Positions 48,363 through 62,500 of a DNA stretch of 64,000 nucleotides are shown one piece after another (position 1 is the stretch's first letter; every line of letters starts with the position of its first letter). Where the stretch lies: positions 1,644,695 to 1,708,694 of the forward strand of contig WBMV01003298.1 in the NCBI GenBank assembly GCA_013396655.1, written 5' to 3'. The translations under genes and the position numbers were made by a program. The stretch is from Campylorhamphus procurvoides. Taxonomy: Eukaryota > Chordata > Aves > Passeriformes > Dendrocolaptidae. A model generated the notes under the pieces. It did no database searches. It was not told the origin of the DNA and saw nothing but the letters and a program-made list of their open reading frames with translations.

Positions 48363-50435
48363 CTGGAAGGTTGCAGGGGTGGCTCAGCCATGACTCTCAT
48401 TGCTCAGATCTTCAGTGGCAGCTCCCATGTGACTGTGGAAGTTTTGGTACAGATGTCACAGTGTTAGCAAAGGTTTTTCAGGATATCAGGTAAAGAAGTA
48501 AACTCATCAGACACTTAACTAATAGTTTTCCCAAATGATAGCTGGGTAGTGATATCCTCAGTTTTTGTGTCTGGGTTTGGGCATAATCCCAGGATATGAT
48601 GGGTTGCTGAGGAGGGAGGCAGGGTGAGCTGAGAAAGTCCTGGCAGGATTAGTGGAGAGGGTTTGGCCTTTTACATCTTCATCCGTGTTTGCGTGTGACA
48701 TAATCTGCAATGACGAATCTGAATTATTTCACAATCCTCATCAGCACAGTAACTGTGAACTGCTTAGAATGCCTCTTAAGCCTTTTTATTTATTCTTTAA
48801 ATGAGCGTAAAATCTGGGAATTTGGCTTTGATTTCAGTGCAATGGATGTGAATGAAGTTGCCTAATGCAGAGCGACAAGACCACTATGAATATGGATGCA
48901 GAGCTCTGGCCTTTGTGAGTGGATAGATCCTGGGGAGATGAAATGGGTGAGTGCCAGAGAGCTGATCTGCTGCATCACCTCTTGGTGAGGGATGTTTGAC
49001 AACTTATTTTTGAGGGGCTTAGTTGTTTGCTGCTTTCTCTTTTTAAAAGGATTCTCTAAGAAGGCTCCCTGGTGATCTGTGACTGTACTAGTGCACAGAT
49101 TAGTAGTATTTTACTTTTTTCAGATTAGGGGCTAGTGAGTTAAGACTTCCTGATTTCTAAACAAAGGAAACTTAAAGTTTATAATTTATTTTTTTCCTAA
49201 TCTCAAGACTTCCTAGTTAAAAAAAAAGAACAATAAGATATAGATATGTCAGAATTTCACTGTTTTCTCACTTCCCCCTACCTTTCACTCCACACTGAAA
49301 TATGAATGATATTTCAATTCAGCTTAGTTAACTGATACGGGTACAGAATCATGTCATTATGTTGTGCATTTTACAGTCTTAAGCAGTATTTAGTGTGGAT
49401 TTAGGGCAGTTATTAAAGCTGACATCAATTTACGCTATTCCTTTGTCAGGCTGTACTTGACAAACATTTTTTGACCCACTTTTTAAATATAAATTCTATA
49501 TTGTCTTATATATGCCTCTATAAATTTACAAATATATTTTGTAATTGTAAACATAGATTCTGACAGGCAAATGTTTGGGGGTTTGATGGATTTTCTAGTT
49601 TATTTTAGCTTTTCTCAGCAGCTTCAGGTATTTAACTAGAAAAAAGCCAAACTACTTATTTTTTCTCTCAAATGGAAAATGAAATAAATATCAAAGGAAT
49701 TTATATTTTGAATTGGAAAGTAAACAAGGGTGTGTTGTATTAATTTATTTTTTTAACTTCTGAAAGTATATAGGCTTCCTGTAGAAATAGTCTAGTGAAC
49801 TGAATGGCTTTGCTTATCCTATGTAATTCTGAAATAACCCATGTTACATTCAAGCTGTTGTCACCTGAGCTTCAAAATCAACACTTGAATGTAAAGAAAC
49901 AGTTTCTTTATGAATATTTATAGTTATACTTTAGGTATCTATTTATAGAGTTTCACGTGTCTGCATGTCCAGTGGGAAGCTTTGATTTTCAGCTGTTTCT
50001 CATAATCCAAAGGGCTTGGATCCTGTGATGTACAGCATGGAGGCTGCTCCCTGCACCTGTAGGGACATTTGGGCAGGTCAGTGGGAGAAAGCAGCAGTTG
50101 TAAAACATCCTGCAAACAGAGGTGCTGCATGGAGAAAGAAGGTGGATGACAGATTGTATTCCAACAAGTTTCACAAGCACAACATAACAGTACAAAAAGT
50201 CTGCTTATTAAATTCTGGGAGAATTTTATTGCTTATAGAACTCCAGTCTGGATGTCACAGCTGTTACTAATTACAACCAGGAATAATTACAGCATCGAAG
50301 ATTAAGGTAATGGTACATTTCAGTGCATGCAGGATAATGGGAACATAGTGGATGTTTACAGGGTGATGGAAGTTTAATGCAATGCACACATTCTTGGCTG
50401 ATTAATAATAATTTTATGCCTTCATGTAATACTTT
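48363..50435. other. Intron-like sequence
   Basis: A plus-strand splice-like pair around 48837-48947 (TTTGATTTCAG before it, GTGAGTG after it) encloses stops in all frames, so it could only be a non-coding exon. No repeat family was recognised. Confidence 0.45.
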
Positions 50436-50475
50436 ACATGTCTATGTTATTGTACATGTCTATGCTATTGTACAT
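50436..50475. repeat. Tandem repeat, 18-base unit, about 2.2 copies
   Basis: ACATGTCTATGTTATTGT at 50436-50453 is repeated with one mismatch at 50454-50471, followed by ACATG. The palindromic word ACATGT begins both full units. It is a small recent tandem duplication and may vary between individuals. Confidence 0.9.
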
Positions 50476-51941
50476 GCCTTGAACTCATAAGTTTTTGAAA
50501 TATCCTAGGAAAAGAAACTGGTTTAGCATCCCAGTCTGTCACTGTCTTTGGATGTTTCCTATGTATGTTAGTAAAGATTCTTTCATCAGTAACTCATTTC
50601 TCTTTTTATTTCATTATATATCTCACCTTGGTTTAGTTTTGTGGGTTTTTTTTCAATAAAGTTTTCCAAATCAGTAGATCCTAAGAGATATTAAGATACT
50701 AGATGACACCATGTTTCTATTTTTCACTTTAAGACATTGCTCTTGGGTTTTAGCAAGGATTTAATGTTTTGATGGGTTTTTTCACTATGTGGTTTTTTGT
50801 AATTGCTTTAACTAATTTCATTAGAAATTCCATGCTGCTTCTAGATCTGGAGTTATGAAACTGAGGTCTGCAGACTGCTGGTACCTGCCAGGCTGTGGTA
50901 AATGGTCTGCAAGGAGAGTCTAGAGGGCTTTTTGATGTGGAGTTTGATGAGAGGGCATCATCATTTGGGAACAGCCAGAGCTGCCAGAGGAGAACACATG
51001 GCAACACTTTTCTCATGATATTGAAGCCAGTGTATTTTTATTTTATTTCCCATGATCTAAGAACGTTTGTGAAGTCAGTCCCTTGGATCTGGTGGTGTTT
51101 GGTAACTTGTTAAGGAGTAGTAAACAGGACAGCTTCTTACCACTGCACCTCTTTTGTAACATGTTTTCTTGTATCCATCTCTGCTGTGGATGTAGCATAT
51201 CACTTTTTGAAACTTTCTCAGTACTCTTGGCATGGAAGTAGCAGCACACATGCTTTGATGCCCAGGTTTGGCAGTTTCTCGAAGGTGTTTCATTCTCCCA
51301 TCTTCTTTTCAGAAGATGGACTTCATCATGCACAACAGACTTCACTTTTTTTTCACTCTTCAGTGCCAGGCTCTTGCAGTCAAATAACCACGAGGCAGCT
51401 CCTTCAGTGGGACTTTATGTAACAATTTTTATTCTTTCTTGCTCCTTTTTTTTGTTTGTTTAATCTCCACGATGGAGTGAACCTCTCACACCTTAGAGGA
51501 AAAAGACTTGGAGAACTCCCTCCATGAGGAAATGGTAATACCCCAGCTCTGCTTCCCAGGCTTGTTAATGGATCTGTTTTATTGTGTTCTGTTCCAGTGC
51601 CAGAAAATTTTGTCAGGCAATCCACAGTGATTGATTCTGTGGAAACAAAACACCATTTCCTTCTGTTTTCAGTCTCGAGGCACGTTGTAGCTCACACCAG
51701 AGGCACTAAGCAGCCAGTCAGGGGTTTTTCCCAGCAATTCCAGAATTCCTGCACTTGTCTACAAACAGCTGCACAAAATTAAGTGAAAAATAACTTTCAG
51801 TTCTGGTCTTCACACCTAAAAAACATGACTCAGAGGCTGACAGAAATGGCCTATCATCCTTCTGGATTTCATATGGACTGAAAAATGCCATGTCCCAGAC
51901 CATGGAGTTTCTGTAACTTCCTGGGTTTCATATTGTCTTTC
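50476..51941. other. Intron-like sequence
   Basis: Overlapping open frames occur on both strands at 50.75-51.9 kb. None is splice-bounded or recognisable, and the equal openness of opposite strands argues for low stop density rather than coding. Confidence 0.45.
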
Positions 51942-52003
51942 TTGATGTAAGGTCCCCCAATGCTGCGTGGAATTGATGTAAAGTGCTCCAATGCTTCATG
52001 GAA
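51942..52003. repeat. Direct tandem duplication, two 31-base units
   Basis: The unit at 51942-51972 (TTGATGTAAGGTCCCCCAAT, then GCTGCGTGGAA) is followed at once by a second 31-base copy at 51973-52003 (TTGATGTAAAGTGCTCCAAT, then GCTTCATGGAA). The copies differ at a few positions, so the duplication is not very recent. Two CpG-like positions differ as expected from decay. Confidence 0.92.
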
Positions 52004-54065
52004 TATTTTTTTTTTTGTGATTCCAGCTGCTGGTCACCAGTAGCAGAATTTGTGTTTAAGAGTTTGATGCACCATTTACAGTTTACTTTGTCTTATTTTC
52101 CTTGCAAATGAACCTTTATTCAGCTTTATACTTTATACTTTCAGATCAGAAAATCCCAGAGCACACGAATGTACTCTGCATTTGCGAACTGTGTAGAAAG
52201 CCATGGTGTTCTGTTACTAGTTGGAGCTGATATAGAAATATTTGCAGTGGCAATACATTGCTCTCATTCACACATGCCAAGTGTGTTCTGCTAAGTAACC
52301 AAATGGCAAATTCAAGTGATGGTTGCAAGGGCCAGCACGGTGTCTGTTAGGCAGGTTCCTTCTCAGTAAGCTTTGCTGTGAATTCACTATAACTAATGGT
52401 GAAGTACCACTATGTGAGAGGCAGAATGCAGGATATGGCTCAGTCAGCAGAATGTAGTCTTAAAAATATATAAGTAAAGAAAAATCTCATTCCATAGACA
52501 TTATATGTCATTCTAGATTCTTTCTTGGCTACATGTTGTGATGTAAGCACTTGATTATGCCACTGCTGTGTAACTATGATTTTTGTTTAACAGTTGAGCA
52601 GAGATACAATAAGAGGCTAGAGCCAAAGAAAAGAGGCTTTGAGAACTGCTTTCAGTAATGTGGGTTAGTGTGGGTCAACTTTATCCTAAAGAGTTGGACA
52701 AATAGTGCTGACTTAGAATATTTGTGGAACTCACTTAACCTTAAAAAAATAATGTACAAAAAAAAACCAGTAATAGTTTCTAGAGCAGTTTTAATTCGGT
52801 GGGAAGATCAACCATGGCATTTGTAGTGCACCACATGTTCTGATGTATTTTGTGAAGGGTTTAAGCCTTTAATATTTCTCTGCTGTTTGCTTAAGTTCCC
52901 TGTTGACTCATTTTCAAATTCTCCACAAATGAAAAGACCAAGACGTCCTCCACCAAAATGTTTTCCTTTTGTTAACCATGCTATCATAATGTAGTACAAA
53001 ATTATTTCTGCATTTTGTAAAATGAAGCATTGCTGCATTTCCTTCATGGAATGCTGAACTATTTTGATGCTCTTAGAAGTTTCATCCTTTGGATTTTATA
53101 CTTGATGCATTTTTCCCAAAGCACTCTGGCTATGCAAAGCCTGCCAACATCCTTTCACAGAGCCTGGTTCCATTGAAGACCTTCTCGCTGGGTCTGCATC
53201 TCTGGCTGGGTGCAGACAGCTGACCTTTGGGTGAACTCCTTGTAATTTACTTTTTCTGTTTGTTAATGATTTGAGATTTTGTAGAGGATTTGTATGGCAG
53301 CAGAATTAGAGATGAACAATAATGTATGTCCTCATTAAGTCTTCAGTATTCCTTTTTCATTGGACTTCTCTTTGAATAGGAAGAACTAAGCCCTTATTCA
53401 ACAGTTAATGGCATCAGAATTGTCCTTCTTAAGTAAGCAAATGTCTACTGTAGTTCTTAATTTGCTTTTAGTGAAAGGATTACACAGAGGCATTATTTGG
53501 AGTTTAGCTAGCAAGTATATGTTTGGTTGGGGTTTTTTTGTTTTCCCTGACATGGCTTTTCCCCCTTTCCAGCCTGACTATACCCTGTCCAAACAGCCTG
53601 CGAATAGCCAGGGATCTTGTTGCCAGTTTTCAGTTCAGTACATTCCCACACCTCCTTTCCAGTCTATAACCCATTATTTTGTCACTGCCTTTCCAGTTCC
53701 TCACGTCAATTAACATCAAAGATTTTTAGAATATTATGTGGAGTTTCTGGCACTTTTACCTTTTTTTCTCACTTCTGGAGAGAGTGTATTTTGCTGATTT
53801 CTGAGGTGGTTTTTAATTTAACACCCCTTTTTTTTTCTTTCCCCTTGTTCTCACTATCTCATCCTCCCTTTTTATCCTTTAGCAGAGTGTTGAGTTTATA
53901 TTGATGATCTTCTGTTGACCTGGCTTTCTTACATAAGCACAAGTAAATTTCAGTACATCTCCAATGAATGGTAGCATTTGTTTTGGCTGTAAAATCACTG
54001 TTTAGATAATATTAAAAAATTGCTGAAACTTATATTAAGCCATCTTTTTCTATCACCTTCCCTAG
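52004..54065. other. Intron-like sequence
   Basis: A T run at about 52007-52016 directly follows the tandem duplication. The rest is AT-rich without recognised repeat or exon, ending in a pyrimidine-rich tract before the candidate micro-exon at 54066. Confidence 0.5.
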
Positions 54066-54090
54066 TGTCTGCAATTTCACTTCTAAAAGG
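54066..54090 (+). other. Possible 25-base micro-exon
   Basis: An excellent acceptor (TTTTTCTATCACCTTCCCTAG) is followed by 25 bases and then a consensus donor AAAAGG/GTAAGTTTG at 54091. One frame is open (VCNFTSKR). Both sites are strong and on the plus strand, the inferred transcription direction. The opposite strand carries a 62-codon open frame (54030-54218) that I regard as chance. Confidence 0.15.
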
Positions 54091-57000
54091 GTAAGTTTGA
54101 ATTCAATGCTGATATGACATGTTCCTATGCATTTAACACATGGCAGCAGCTTTTCTTTTTCTGGCTGTGATCCAAACTCTTGAGTCTCCCTTCCTGTTTC
54201 TTTGATTGAAACATCCATTCACTTTGGGTGGGTTTAAGGAAATGCTATTATGAAATAAATGGCAAAATAATGGTTCAAGTAATGAAAAGTATATGAAATG
54301 TAGTCTAAACTGGGTAGTTAACTTTCTGCTCTTTGTTTCTAGATTATCAACGCCATTCCAACAGGCTTGTTGGTTTTTTTGTAAATGTGAGGCTGCTTTG
54401 CTTTGTATTTGGCTTGCCCTTTTTCCATTGCAAATGAAACACCCTTATTTTTAGTGTTTTCATCATTGGTAACTTAAGACATTAATGAAATGTTCCTATG
54501 AATACCCTGTGTGCAATTGCTGTGTTGTGTCCCATTATAATTTATCATATTTAGATCATTTCTAGGATTGTCCTAATGACCAGCCCTGTTTGCCCGTAAC
54601 TTATGTGATCACAACAGCATGACAGTTCATAAAAATATTTGTTTATGAAACTTATTTTTTTTCTCTGTTGACAAATAAGTGCTGTACAAAACAGACCCAG
54701 TTAGGGGTTTTTGAGTTAAAACATTGCATTCCCCTTTACAGCAGATCACTGATCTTAAGCCTTACACGATGTTTTAATCCAAAGTTTCTTCTCTATGTCT
54801 TTTTTGAGTTATTTTGCATTTGTCTTCCCTAAGCAACATGTTAAAACTGCCTGATGCACACCGTAACCTTCATTTCAATATCAAATAGGACTGTTCTGAA
54901 AAAAATCCACAGACAGAGTGAAAAGGAACAAACAAATCCATCAGCTTGCTAAAATGAGGGTTAAAAAGCCTGGAAATGTTAGGATTTAAATTAGAAAATG
55001 TTGATCTCCTGCCAACCTTCTACTTTCAGTGCTATATGAACTGGTAGGATATCAAATTAAGCTAAAGTTGACCTCTGAAGGTTAAGGGTGAAGCTGTTTT
55101 GTCTCCCTGGGTTCCCTGCTCACTCTGGGAAAGAAGCTGGCAGGTTGAGCTGGGAAGTGCATCTTTTTAGTGGACAGCACGCTCAGATTTATTCTTCTTC
55201 CAGCTCTGCTGCAAAGTGAAGAATAAGTTTTAAAAACTGATTTTGAAGGAGTTTGATTCTTCATGCCATGTGTATCCTACTGTTGAAAGAATTGGGGCAC
55301 TTTAAGCATTTATAGACAGGATGTGCAGAAGGCCATGATTTACACAAGTTAAACTTGACACTGTCACTACTAAAATCACCAGGTACCCAAAAAACATGAG
55401 GTTCACTTAAAATAAGATAAGAAATGGTTATTTTTAGTCACCTTCTAGTCTATGTGCCATTCTGGCCTTTAAAGCACACCTTGGCAGTCAGGAGGGCCAG
55501 AGGCCTTATTTTAGGGGCTGGGATTGTCATGTAAATGCTTCCCTCTGTAGCTCACACCTTTCAAGGAAGGCACCTAGTCTTGTAAGACCCTGAAGTTATT
55601 GGGAGCTGGCAACGCTTTGGTTCCTAACCAAGTGGGTCAAAAAGTGTGCTTAGGCTGGTTAAACTTCTTGGCTCAGTGGACAGTTTGGTACCTGCTTAGA
55701 AACAGATGAAGAAACTAATGGCTGCTTTGAACTCCTGTTTTAAAGACTGTACCTCCCAAGATAAAGAACAATTTCTTTGTCTGCACAGTGCTGGGATCTG
55801 CCTCTTTAATGGTCAGGAGGGAAAGAAGCCCCTGTGACTTCTCTGCAATCAAATTCAGGCATGGCGTGGTGTGTGTGGGGCCTCAGCATATGGTGCTGAC
55901 AGCAGATGGGCTCTGATGCAGCCCTGATGATGCAAGGGCAAGCAGTCCCAGGAAAACTTCCTACTGCTCTGGAATAAGCTAACTCCTTCTTGCGCCAGCA
56001 GAAGGAATAGCTCAGGGTAATGAGCTTGGTAGTTTTCATCCCAAAATCACTCAACTTGTGTAACATCAAGAAACAATGGGCCAAATTTCAGTGATTGTTT
56101 TCATTCCTCAGTAAAAAGTACTGCTTTGTCTTACAGGGGTCTGTAAGACTTGGGAACCACTGCAGGGATGGCAAAGACTAACAAAACTGGTTTATTTTAG
56201 TTATGATTACCTCTGCCTGGTAGCAATTAGGAAACCAGAGAGGCTAGACCAGTTTTTAAGTAGCACTAAGGCTACATTTATTGAGAACTTTAACTTTTCC
56301 TATACTATAATATCAATTTTTCCAAAGAAATTTATCAGCAAGAGGTCTTTAAGGAGAAAGGTAAACTAATGGTGAGTACTTAAACTCTGACTGAAATGCA
56401 GTTGCAGTACCAGTGTGACCTTTTCACTCTTTAGAAAAAATAATCTGCTATCTTTTGTTTAATAGTAAAACCCTACGGTATATTAACTTGCAGTAGTGTT
56501 TTAGTAGTCTCTATAAAGATCATTAATGGGGAAATGTAAGAATTGCATGATGTAGTTGCTCTTAGTTTAGTATGAAAGTAAATGAGAGGGATGTCTCCAT
56601 TTTATTATTCCTCAGTTGAGCTCCAGCAAGTTCCTGCTGAGGATTCTGAAAGGGCAGAGCTGCTGATTCTCAGTGATGTCAGAGCTCGTTTTGTTCTGTT
56701 CTCTTCCTTTGGCCATCTAATTATGGTTTGCCGGAGAAGGGAACTGGATGATCCATGATGAGTGCTGTGCCTTTGGCAGATGGGCATTGCTGTCATGCTC
56801 CTGGGCTGTTCCTTGCATGTTTCTTAGATCTCTGTATTTGCAGGGGAGGATTCTTAGAATACATGAACATTTCAATTATTTGTTGCATAGCAAACAGTTT
56901 TAAAGCTATAGTTGAGATTTTTACCATTTGGCCAACATGTATCTGGTTTTTTTACACAAGGTTAAGCCACTGCAGTGCAGACTGGGACTGTACGCCCACC

Positions 57001-60000
57001 CTCTCTTTAACTGGCACCCCATCCTAGTAACCCCTGCTTCTCAGCTGTGTATGCCTCAGCCTGGTTACTGGGAAGGGGGTGGAGCACTCTCATCTGTGTG
57101 GAAAGATCCCTGATGCATCCTCATGGCATGAATTTCTCTGAGTAGTGTCAAGACCAGCATCTACCTCTTGAGAGTGTGTGTCTCTCCAGTGCTGCTGATG
57201 TGCTTGTCCTGTAGATTCCCCCAGTGTTGGTGCTCTTTGGGGCTGCCCTCAGAAATTCTGATGTCAGCTCAATGCTCTCCTGCACACCATCTAATTTTGC
57301 ACTTATCTCTCTCTCTGTAGCTTTTCTTTAAGGCATAAAAAGCTGACTGTGTGTAGCCAATGTTACTGTAAAAAGTCACTGTGTATTGAAGAAAGGATGA
57401 CTTTGCCATGGAAGTGTGTTGAACCCAAATGTTAGATGTGACAAAACTTGCTGATGTGGCTGTAGGAGAATGTTAGTTGAGGGATTACTGCACAGTTGAT
57501 TGATGATACTCAGATCATACATTCACATGTACTAGACCTGCTAAGTTACTTATGAAATATAACCCAGATATATATTCATGGGTATGAATAATTTCCTTAA
57601 TGTAATGTTATGAAAAGTACTTCATCCAAAGAGACAAAATGTTGTTAATTAGCACTGCCTCCCAGTTAGCAAAAGACAAACCATGTTCAAGTGACTTACT
57701 GAAGAAGAGTTTACTTAAATGTATCAATAAATGGCATCAAGAACTAGATGTACACATGTGACTGTAAGAGGTGTAGTTGTCTTTAAAAGAAAAAGCAAAA
57801 ATCTCTGAGGTTGGAATGAAATAAAGTCAAACCTTCACTTAAATGTTTTGACAACACACTCATATGAATAATCCAAATGTGAAGATCAGCTTGCAAACCT
57901 TGATTAAGTGTGGAATATTTCTGAGACAGGTGAGCAGAGAAGAGAAAGAGAGCAGGCAGTGAGGACATCCACAGGCAGTCCAAAATGCAACGTGGCAGAT
58001 TTCTTTCTCGGGACTGCCCGAATTCCCAGCACAACGAGCATTTTTTTCTCTCCAACCCATAGTTGTTACAGTGAATCTGAGGGTGGAAATGGTGCTCAAC
58101 AGGAGGGGAGGAAAGGATTAAATGAACCTTGACTTTAGTTTTCAGTGTTAGAATTCTGCTTAAAAGAAAGTAAACATTTTAAAGTTTTGGTGCAATTATG
58201 GACTTAGAACCAGTTTATTTGAGGAGTGGTTTTATTCTTACATTGACTTCACTGGTGAGGAGTTCTTTTTTATACCCATTCCCTTTTCACCCCTTGTTTC
58301 TGTTAAGTCTTGTAAGTTTATAATCTGTTGTGCCTTTACATCTGTCCAAACACAAACGGTGTTTCTGCTGTTTTTAACACCCTGAAGGAATTTCTAAACT
58401 CTGACCCAGTGGTTGTCACTAATGGCTCTGACTGGCCATGGTCTGTTTTGGGCTGGCTGACCTTTGAGTGGCTGGGTACAGTAGCACTGACAGAGGGGGT
58501 TGACACACGACTTTGAGTTGTAGGATTTAACAAATGATTGGTTTAAACACGAATTTTCTTTGATGTTAGCAATAAAATAGGCTGGCAAGCGCAGTGCTTC
58601 TATGCTTGTGACAAATTTTCTTTTTAAACCTTTGATAAAGGCTTGAACCTGTTGCAAAATCTGCTTTCTTGCATTCCAGCCACTAGCAATGAAATGGCCT
58701 TAATATTTAAGTAACTGTTTTTATTAGACTCTGGTAGGCTTTAATAGGTGTTCCTGGAGTGCTGTTGACTTGTTCTTTATTGGTTAGCTGAGAGAAAAGC
58801 TTTTATTCTTTTCCAGCAGAACCCTGAGGGTGTCATTCCACAGCCTAGGGCAAGATGCTGAGTCAAACTCAGCAATAGGAGGCAATGATAAATCAGGATT
58901 TGAGGGAAATACAACAGGTTAGGTCTCAGCTGCACTCTCAATTCCTTAGGTTTCACTTTTTACACATTCAAAATGTAATCCCCAGTTTCTATTTCCTACT
59001 GATTATCTTGGAAATACGTTTATTCACATGGTCATTTCTGTTGGTGCTTTGAGCTGAACTTTTATGTGAAAGATGGTTCAGATAAGTTGTCTTCTTGCCC
59101 TACATCAAAGGCGACTTTGTCACTTTCAAACAAGTATTCTGAAGAAATAATGGACAATGATAAAATTTGTACCATAGGACATTTGGGCTTATGTGAAAGT
59201 AAGACTTGAAGTGAGACTTTGTGTCCTACGACCCTAACACTTCTAAGCATCATTTTAGCAGGAGTGGATGTACAGGATTTTTGTATTTGCTTGGAAAAAC
59301 AAAACAGAAATGTCACTTCCACTAGTGTATGTTGAGTCCTTTACAGTTTAAAGTGGCATCCTTTTGTTGGTAGGCTTGGGAAAGAATAAAACTTCCACCT
59401 TGATTATAAAACACAACAACAAAAAAGCAGCAATATTTTTTGCTAGTTGGCTTGTTGAGCTTGTATGTTATGTTTGGGCTGCTCATTTGAATTCAGGAAA
59501 GAATTCAGATTTAGGTTCTCTCCTAAGCTATAGGATCCCTATTTGCTAGAGAAATACTGCATTCCAGTAAGGAATGTTAAAGCACCATTTGTTCCCACTA
59601 GGCATTACAAGCCCTGTCCAGAGAGGTGTTGTGCAGTTGGAATTTGGCCTAAAGCCTTGCTTTGGGGAAGGGATGTCCTGCCAAGTCTCAGGAAGTAAGG
59701 CCAGAGCAAGCTCCAGGGCTGCTCAGGGCAGAATGGGATTTTGGAGCTGTTTATACTTGCTGGAGCCTTCAGCTAATATGATACCAAATCCTGGGGCCAT
59801 TGCTAGTTATGTTAATTATCAGAATTATTAAACTCTTCAGGCAAGACTGTTCAGAAGAACTGGGTGTATCTGTTGGAAGGGTTTTTAACATAGAGAACAA
59901 CTTAGATTAGGGACTGCCTGCAGAAAGTGCATTTTTCAGAAGTGTAGGTACCAAATGAATACTTTGTACCATAGACACACAATCTGATGTAAACTACCTC

Positions 60001-60941
60001 CCCAAACATGTAACCTTAATCCATTATTCTATGACCCAAGGAAAAATAATGCAATTTCAGAGTTTAAACTTTAGAATTGAAGTTTTTCCGTCCGATTTGC
60101 AGAATAATTTTTAGAGTTTTACAATTTGGCTCCAAATGTCTAAAGTAGAAAAATACTGTTCATTGAGGATAACTAACATGTCTTTAAAACATTTTTGTGA
60201 AAAGAAAAAAAAAACCTTAAATCCTTTTACAGCTGAAAGACTACTTCTAATTGACTTTGCTGAAAATACTAAAGGAAAAGTGTCATCTTATACCTAAGGT
60301 CTGGCAGAGGAAATAGCATCTAAAAAGCCTTTTTTGTAGAAAGCTCTAAGCATATGTATCTAGGTTATAATAAAGTAATGACAGTATTTGCTGTCAGATT
60401 CAGATTCTAGGCTATTAAACAGTTCAGAACTAAAACCTGTGTGTTTTTCTGAGTGTTCTCTTTATTTTTCTGTTATTGCTTTCAGCAACTACTGTTGTCA
60501 ACTGGGCACTCAGGATATTTTTCCTTCTGCACAGAGGTGTTGATGGGTTGGGAACACTGCTTTAGGGTTAATTTTCTGAAGTGATGTTTTGAAGTGTGGT
60601 TATTTTTGTAAGTCACTAGTCAGAGCAAAGCAGACAGACTAACAAAATGTGAAATATTGGGGCTGCTGGGGATGGATTGAAGACTAAATATAATTAAATT
60701 GAAACAACAGGATGAATGATGTCAAGCTCGAAATAGAACTCACATAATTGACAGTCCAATTTGATGCATTTAATCTTTCTTGAGCAGGTCTAGGACATTG
60801 GACAAGGGGCATTTAGTGGTTAGTATTTTAAATATTACTAAAAAGAGGAGTTTAGTAACAGAATTCACTGTTAAATATAAAGGATACATTTTGATATAGA
60901 AGCTAAATAATGTGAAGCTCTACTTCCTAAACATAAAAAAG
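54091..60941. other. Intron-like sequence
   Basis: AT-rich with no recognised repeat. A minus-strand frame of 86 codons at 59062-59322 begins with ATG and ends at TAA, but has no clear acceptor or recognised motif. Near 60710-60780 words such as CATAATTGACAGTCCAATTT, which contains a TGACAG TALE-type site, give an enhancer-like texture. Confidence 0.5.
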
Positions 60942-60967
60942 AATATATATTTATATATATTTATTTT
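60942..60967. repeat. AT-rich simple sequence
   Basis: Alternating AT tracts (AATATATATTTATATATATT) followed by TATTTTT. Low-complexity sequence without inferred role. Confidence 0.75.
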
Positions 60968-62500
60968 TGGGGAGAAGGTCCAAAGACATGGGTGGAAATA
61001 GATTGTCCCTTTCCATTAGCATGTCTTTTGGATGAGATCAGGGGAGCAGAACTTGATCTCCAATTGTTATTTCCCCCAAAACACATTCTAATCTCCAACC
61101 TGCAAATCCTAGTGGCATGATGGGGTATATTCTACAGCAACGCATCTGTGTGTGACTCCCCTAGGTCTCTATCAGGTCCTGGCTGCTTTCACTTCACTGA
61201 CTGATGTATTAGAATGTGCAGTGTGCTTGGGTAAGTGACATTTGTAACAAACGTGGGATGTTTTATAATGGCTCCTTTTTTTTCAATTTCTTTCCAGACA
61301 CCTGCTGACTCTCCCCTAATACTGAAATAAGGCAAAAATTGAAGGCAAAAGGCAGTTTCTTCTGTTCTGAGCGCAAGGTAGGATACTGACCTGTTATTAA
61401 GATAAATCAGAGATGAAGACAATAACCCTAAAGTGGATACTGCTACTTAGGATGGAGCCAAAGTGCATTTTGACAGGCAATTTGTGCTTCCTCCTCTACC
61501 AGGATGTTTGTACACTCTGCTGTTCTTGTGTTGAAAAGATGGATACCCAAACAATGAGTCAGCTTCAACCTCTAAAAGCCAGTTTCTCTCAGGTCTCTTC
61601 CTCCTCTAGTCTGATCCTTGTCTAGCTGTGCCAGAATTCATGGATACCACAGTGGATTGACTTTTACTAGCCTCTGTAAGGAATTTGAGGTCATCTCTAA
61701 TTACGCAAAGTGCATTTACCTATGACTATTAAAGGTGACTGGTATGAATTATCTATATCTAAATATGAAACCTTTTGCCAGATAAGTCTACCGTTGCAAA
61801 TGGAAAGAAACCCGTTCATTTGTATATTTGCGTGCATACATTTGTAATTTTACTTCTTTCTCACTGTAGAATTTCTAAAAAAATAGTTAATGAGCTTTTC
61901 TAAAAATCAAAATGGATGACAAAAACTGTAGAAAGCTGGAAAGATTTGTTTGGCTTTCAGCAAGAATAAACATGTCAAGTTAAACATTCTAATCTAGGCA
62001 ATTTAGTTCAGCTCTGACATTTCTGCCTTAGGCACTGATTGGAAAATTGTGGCTTATGTCACAACCAGCCAGCTAAACTGCCTAATTTTTTTATCTTGAA
62101 ATTTACACAATCAACATATTTTCATCTTTTTTGTCCTTGAAATTGAAACCTCTTTACTCTGTTTTTTAGCTAATTAATATTTTGCACTCTTTCATCGTGT
62201 TTCTACTTACTATGAAGTAATGAGGAGCTGGCTCTTCTGTACGGCAAATGTAGTTTAAAGTGAATTTTTTACAAATGCTATGGGCTTTATTCATGGTTCT
62301 TCTTGTCAGTTTAAGAACTGTCCTGGAAATCTCCCATCTATTTTAGCAAGCAGTCACAAACTTCTAGGAAAAACAGTCTGTCATTCCTTGTGAGGCACCA
62401 GAATTTTCACTGTGAAGGGATGGAAGACAACAGACATAAATTGAAATAAAACAGGTTCAGATTGGAAAAAGTATTTTTTTTCTTTTTCTCTTTAAATATA
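60968..62500. other. Intron-like sequence
   Basis: Nothing gene-like or repeat-like was recognised. The tract before 62500 is T-rich and leads into the CR1 fragment. Confidence 0.5.
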
